A DNA stretch of 40,839 bases. Source: a virus. The stretch spans positions 1 to 40,839 of the IMG/VR virus record IMGVR_UViG_3300042868_002993; one strand, written 5' to 3'. A model generated the notes under the pieces. The model was not told where the DNA came from. It did not search any database and saw only the letters and a program-made list of their open reading frames with translations. A program made the translations under genes and the position numbers. Within the stretch, counting starts at the first letter, position 1. Each line of letters opens with the position of its first letter. Positions 38,701 to 40,839 of this stretch are shown here, in pieces.

Positions 38701-40839
38701 GCATGTATTTAAACACTGGGTCGCTAGGGTCACTCCAACCTTTTGTCTTAACCCATGATTTAAAGTTAGTAATTTTGCCACCGAAGGCAGCATCACGAAG
38801 TTCTAATGGGATGTCAGACCATTGCTGTAAGTACAAAGGCTTGCCGTATACACGGTATGGCTGAACATTACCTTTAGTTGCACCAACACGAAAGATAGGG
38901 CGATTAGACCAGTTCTTAAATAGAACTATCTCTGCTTCGTCTGTATCTGCTGCAAGCACAAGTGTTTCGTAATCAATGCTTTTAACTTTTTTCCATTGTC
39001 CAGCAGAATCTTTATATTCAACAAGTTTGCCAGCATTGACTGCATCAATCATATCTGATTGGAGTCTAAGAGTTGCTTCATTGAGTACATCTGCACGCTT
39101 CTCAGATGGGAGAGTTCCACCTTCTGGAGTTGGCTTTTGTCCAAGACGACCAGGGCGACCTGTTGGCGTAGGGATGTATTGTTCAACTGATTGAATAATG
39201 CCACCCTCGGCATAACGGCGTGCAACTGCAGGTGATGCAGATGTAGCCAAGGCACGAGTCTTATCAAGTTCAAACGAACCAGGTGCACCATGATAAAGAG
39301 TAACTGACTCTAGGTCAGCAAGTACTCCTTTAAGTGTGCGAAGTTCTACTTCAAATGCAGCCTTCTCTGCCTGTGCAACAGTAATTGCTGCTTCGCCAGT
39401 AATGTCAGAAGTTATAGCCTGAGTAAATCCTCTTACAGTTTTACCAACACGCATGCCTTCAAGTTCGGCAATACGAGTAGAAACTTCTTTAGCCAGTTGT
39501 TGGCGACCCATATCAACTGAGCGAAGCATGTCAAACTGAGAACTAATTTCATTTTGAATAACATTAAAGTCATCTGTTTTACCAGTCATAACATTAACAT
39601 TGTCAATAATGCGATTAACGCCTGCTTTACGGTTGTTAAAGAAACGACCAACTGCAGCCGAACCACCTGAGGCAACCGCAGATGGGAGAGCAAAACCCTT
39701 AGCCATCATAGATAGTTGTGCTTCTGTAAGGTTACGAACTGTGTAACCAAGGCGCATCAATACAGATGTTTTGAAAATATCATTGATTGTGTCAAGTGAA
39801 GCCATTGATTTTTGAGTGCGGATGGCTAAGTTATCAACATCAATACCTTGCAAAACGGTTGGAAGTATACGCTCGTGGGCATCAACACCCTGTTTAAGAC
39901 GAGCAAGGTCTGCAATGACTACTGTGTTTGCTTGTTCACGCTCAAGTAATGGAGACTTAGCATTAACAAACTGGTCACCATCAAAATACCCAAGGAAACC
40001 TTGGTTGTTATGGCGCTCAATTAGCGAAGCACGGCGTGCATCATAAATTTTGTAAATCTTATCTAATGTATCTTGGTCGTAATTAGGAAAAAGAGTGTTG
40101 ATTGCACGGCGCTCTGCTTCTTTAATAATGTCAAGACGGGCAGCAGGAGATGCTGCTCCTAAGTAACGGTCAGCAAGTTCTCTTGATGCTTCTTGGAACT
40201 TGTTACCAGATAGGTCATTTGTCTGTCTTAAGAAAGTATTAAACTCCATATATGAGTTACCATCGTTGACACTGAATACACCGCTTGGTACTTCTTCATT
40301 AAAGAAATGAACTATTTTAACTAACGGATGAAGTGATGTCTTAAGATAAGTAATTGATTCAGAGTCACCAAATGTGCGAGCAGACATCTTTTTAGCCTTG
40401 GCAACTGCACTAAAGCGTGAATCTTGTAAAAATTGTTTTTCAAATCCATAACGGAAAGGGCGACCAGTAGCAACCATTTCGTAAGATGCAAGGAAGGCTG
40501 GGTCTGTCTTTTTTAAATCTTCAATGTATGAACCAATAGCATTGTTATATTCAGGAGTTGTAAGAACATCTCCATCTAACTTACCATCCATCAACTGGCG
40601 TTGTGGGTGAGTTGGACCATCGGTAATGTTGTCAAATATCAAAGCAAGTTCTGAATCTTTTTCTGCAATTTCAGACATAGCCTTTGTATCTTTAAGCATA
40701 ACAGCACGGAAGATTGCAACTACTTCTTCTTTGGTAGTAGCCTTGCCAAACATGTAAGCCAAGGCATCAGGGTTAGTTACTTTTTTCTTTGCCCAGTAAC
40801 CATACTGACCTTTAGCATCTGTCTGTGCTAAGAACTCAA
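35795..40839 (-). CDS. Large polyvalent virion protein with ADP-ribosyltransferase-like domain (C-terminal part; N-terminus at 906-1)
   Basis: With 1-906 this makes a 1,929-residue protein. At about residues 755-970 LYHGAPGSFELDKTRALATS...AVARRYAEGG and NGYGRAVVADDKRAGG...ALPE look like the ADP-ribosyltransferase-like domain of phage polyvalent proteins. Near 1410 KLLFPFYAAYENTIKRWGG resembles the LPD38-type module of the same class. Such giant proteins are packaged and injected with the DNA, and can protect it or modify host targets. The rest is helical. The methionine at 40762 is not the true start; the frame is open to the window end and continues at 906. Domain names are from recall. Confidence 0.75.
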   Translation of the reverse strand, partial: EFLAQTDAKGQYGYWAKKKVTNPDALAYMFGKATTKEEVVAIFRAVMLKDTKAMSEIAEKDSELALIFDNITDGPTHPQRQLMDGKLDGDVLTTPEYNNAIGSYIEDLKKTDPAFLASYEMVATGRPFRYGFEKQFLQDSRFSAVAKAKKMSARTFGDSESITYLKTSLHPLVKIVHFFNEEVPSGVFSVNDGNSYMEFNTFLRQTNDLSGNKFQEASRELADRYLGAASPAARLDIIKEAERRAINTLFPNYDQDTLDKIYKIYDARRASLIERHNNQGFLGYFDGDQFVNAKSPLLEREQANTVVIADLARLKQGVDAHERILPTVLQGIDVDNLAIRTQKSMASLDTINDIFKTSVLMRLGYTVRNLTEAQLSMMAKGFALPSAVASGGSAAVGRFFNNRKAGVNRIIDNVNVMTGKTDDFNVIQNEISSQFDMLRSVDMGRQQLAKEVSTRIAELEGMRVGKTVRGFTQAITSDITGEAAITVAQAEKAAFEVELRTLKGVLADLESVTLYHGAPGSFELDKTRALATSASPAVARRYAEGGIIQSVEQYIPTPTGRPGRLGQKPTPEGGTLPSEKRADVLNEATLRLQSDMIDAVNAGKLVEYKDSAGQWKKVKSIDYETLVLAADTDEAEIVLFKNWSNRPIFRVGATKGNVQPYRVYGKPLYLQQWSDIPLELRDAAFGGKITNFKSWVKTKGWSDPSDPVFKYMRENGYGRAVVADDKRAGGLSHIALPESIGEKGRTAEVNAYIKSRMEKEAQVWDMDATVGLEPRLNTPQSRRAAKRMAGKQARLQKKDYAVSPYYTEDSVNAMINNGVEDAAANLARDYAQSHAHLDDLFSRLGAVIDRAESTAVKQRTGYGTFNYEANGINYTLPRAFEEASWFLGRTSAESTWNALVSSQEMAFMAGIGSRSVRTIDPADPKYFEGWANILNMHFRDPESGIMDPVVRRILDGEDNEKILNWFRTSKGAMYATEAYTLVGAGKGVTKLKGGELDEHLMAKLHETRQAVASYIPDNETALMLSAAKETGKPLSGGEVQQFLVERFGKNPENLKPLNGMLVTSSKEYKDQERIIDTINRRVMRFLGSMPEDTFARHPMVTMVYEKELRLNIAAMADAKGVDRLTPDEINRAVSNARETARQEVERTLFTIVRRTGASSSRSVKLLFPFYAAYENTIKRWGGMAMDNPQLVATAARTIAQVVNSQMIVDRDGNRLTSAEQLQGSQGASLVVNVPQSFINALPSSWKPVVENSFKSISIPLQSLDVITQGQPGNPGFGPYATLPAYLILSQRPELEDAFKPFFPVGSPQNAVDIFTPSAIRRLATVWRQDELYVRSYNQMLRYETYLYNQGKRTDAPTPTEIKDKTNKFFFLRALTSISAPFAIAPEVDFYAQTFRQYQTQYADYRDPTTGERVYGMAEAKFLEQYPDFFEATVSLSKNEGGLEPSIQTVRNLRKHSDLMAYAEGKGNPELMGFLADDGDNAYTFSQAAYQWQYNKGATPGGGSTYRQNRTPGELLREANIKRGWAEYQQLEQAINAYKIQNGIADDSDPEMDIVKQAKSIWIQQKAGDNLDWYSEYVSPDRAKYARRVDVLEKALKDKKWMAQNGDRAVVKSMALYLEARSQIAEILKQRDAAGGSRSIDANSNADVAAAFDMFRTNLIAGSPEFEQFINRYFSNDTVVI
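40679..40839. repeat. Right copy of the terminal overlap repeat
   Basis: Matches 1-161 at 158 of 161 bases. The three differences are G to A in the plus-strand reading; two are silent and one changes Thr to Ile in the polyvalent protein (VVATF versus VVAIF). That pattern fits natural variation between population members better than sequencing error. Confidence 0.85.

Noticed and set aside
35795-40762. Methionine at 40762 as the start of the polyvalent protein
   Set aside because: The frame is open upstream to the window end and joins exactly to 906 through the circular overlap.
1-40839. Integrase, repressor, attachment site, CRISPR array, insertion sequence or toxin-antitoxin pair
   Set aside because: Read on both strands and none recognised. 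The repeated TTAAGACAG motif lacks regular spacing and spacers, so it is not a CRISPR array.

Overview
The window is one complete, circularly closed virus genome. The last 161 bases (40679-40839) repeat the first 161 with three mismatches, so the unique length is about 40,678 bp. A single 1,929-codon reading frame runs unbroken through that junction. Gene content is that of a lytic tailed phage: terminase, portal, scaffold, capsid, tail and lysis genes are present, and I see no integrase, phage repressor, tRNA or CRISPR array. A WhiB-family protein and a proteasome-like hydrolase point to an actinobacterial host. The AT-rich composition and many short overlapping genes would fit a freshwater actinobacterium, but that is inference. 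The N4gp56-like capsid, the lack of a recognisable tape measure, and very large polyvalent/internal-virion-type proteins suggest a short-tailed (podovirus-like) particle.

Layout. (1) A leftward late operon starts at the terminase (5373), runs through portal and two small genes, crosses the junction inside the polyvalent gene, and continues with internal proteins, scaffold, major capsid protein, a proteasome-like Ntn hydrolase, small basic proteins, connector, tail fibres, a glycosyltransferase and tail protein. It ends with lysis genes at 18081. (2) A 686-bp noncoding region (5374-6059) packed with hairpins separates it from (3) a rightward leaf of about 16 mostly tiny genes (6060-10603): an SprT-like metalloprotease, Cys-rich microproteins, a membrane-anchored transglycosylase and WhiB. 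(4) A leftward replication and regulation operon (17063-10703) carries a RecB/Cas4-like nuclease, RepA/DnaB-like ATPase, second glycosyltransferase, Holliday-junction-resolvase-like nuclease, split primase, second nuclease, sigma-like factor and dNMP kinase. No DNA polymerase was found. (5) A short rightward cluster (17170-18047) holds zinc ribbons and an HNH nuclease. Bidirectional terminators at 10665-10703 and 18037-18059 separate the converging units.

The most unusual signal is regulatory. The rightward leaf carries a directional repeat, TTAAGACAG, present 14 times on the plus strand of this leaf and the 17-kb cluster. Four further copies lie on the minus strand inside minus-strand genes, so every copy is co-oriented with transcription. 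Six sites in the leaf share AGACAGGAGA, the Shine-Dalgarno sequence just upstream of a start codon (four of them have the full motif). Other copies are read through as the peptide LKT[E/G], so several unrelated small proteins end in nearly the same tail. Five TGTGA-N6-TCACA palindromes (CRP/GlxR-type operators) lie upstream of the main transcription blocks of the same leaf. Just after whiB, a promoter-like sequence is followed by a compact structured segment ending in a terminator hairpin. The 12-nt loop of that hairpin shows TCTCCTGTC, the exact complement of the shared GACAGGAGA ribosome-binding motif. The simplest exciting reading is a phage small RNA that pairs with the ribosome-binding sites of a whole phage regulon. 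The cautious reading is an inverted copy of the same motif in a terminator loop.
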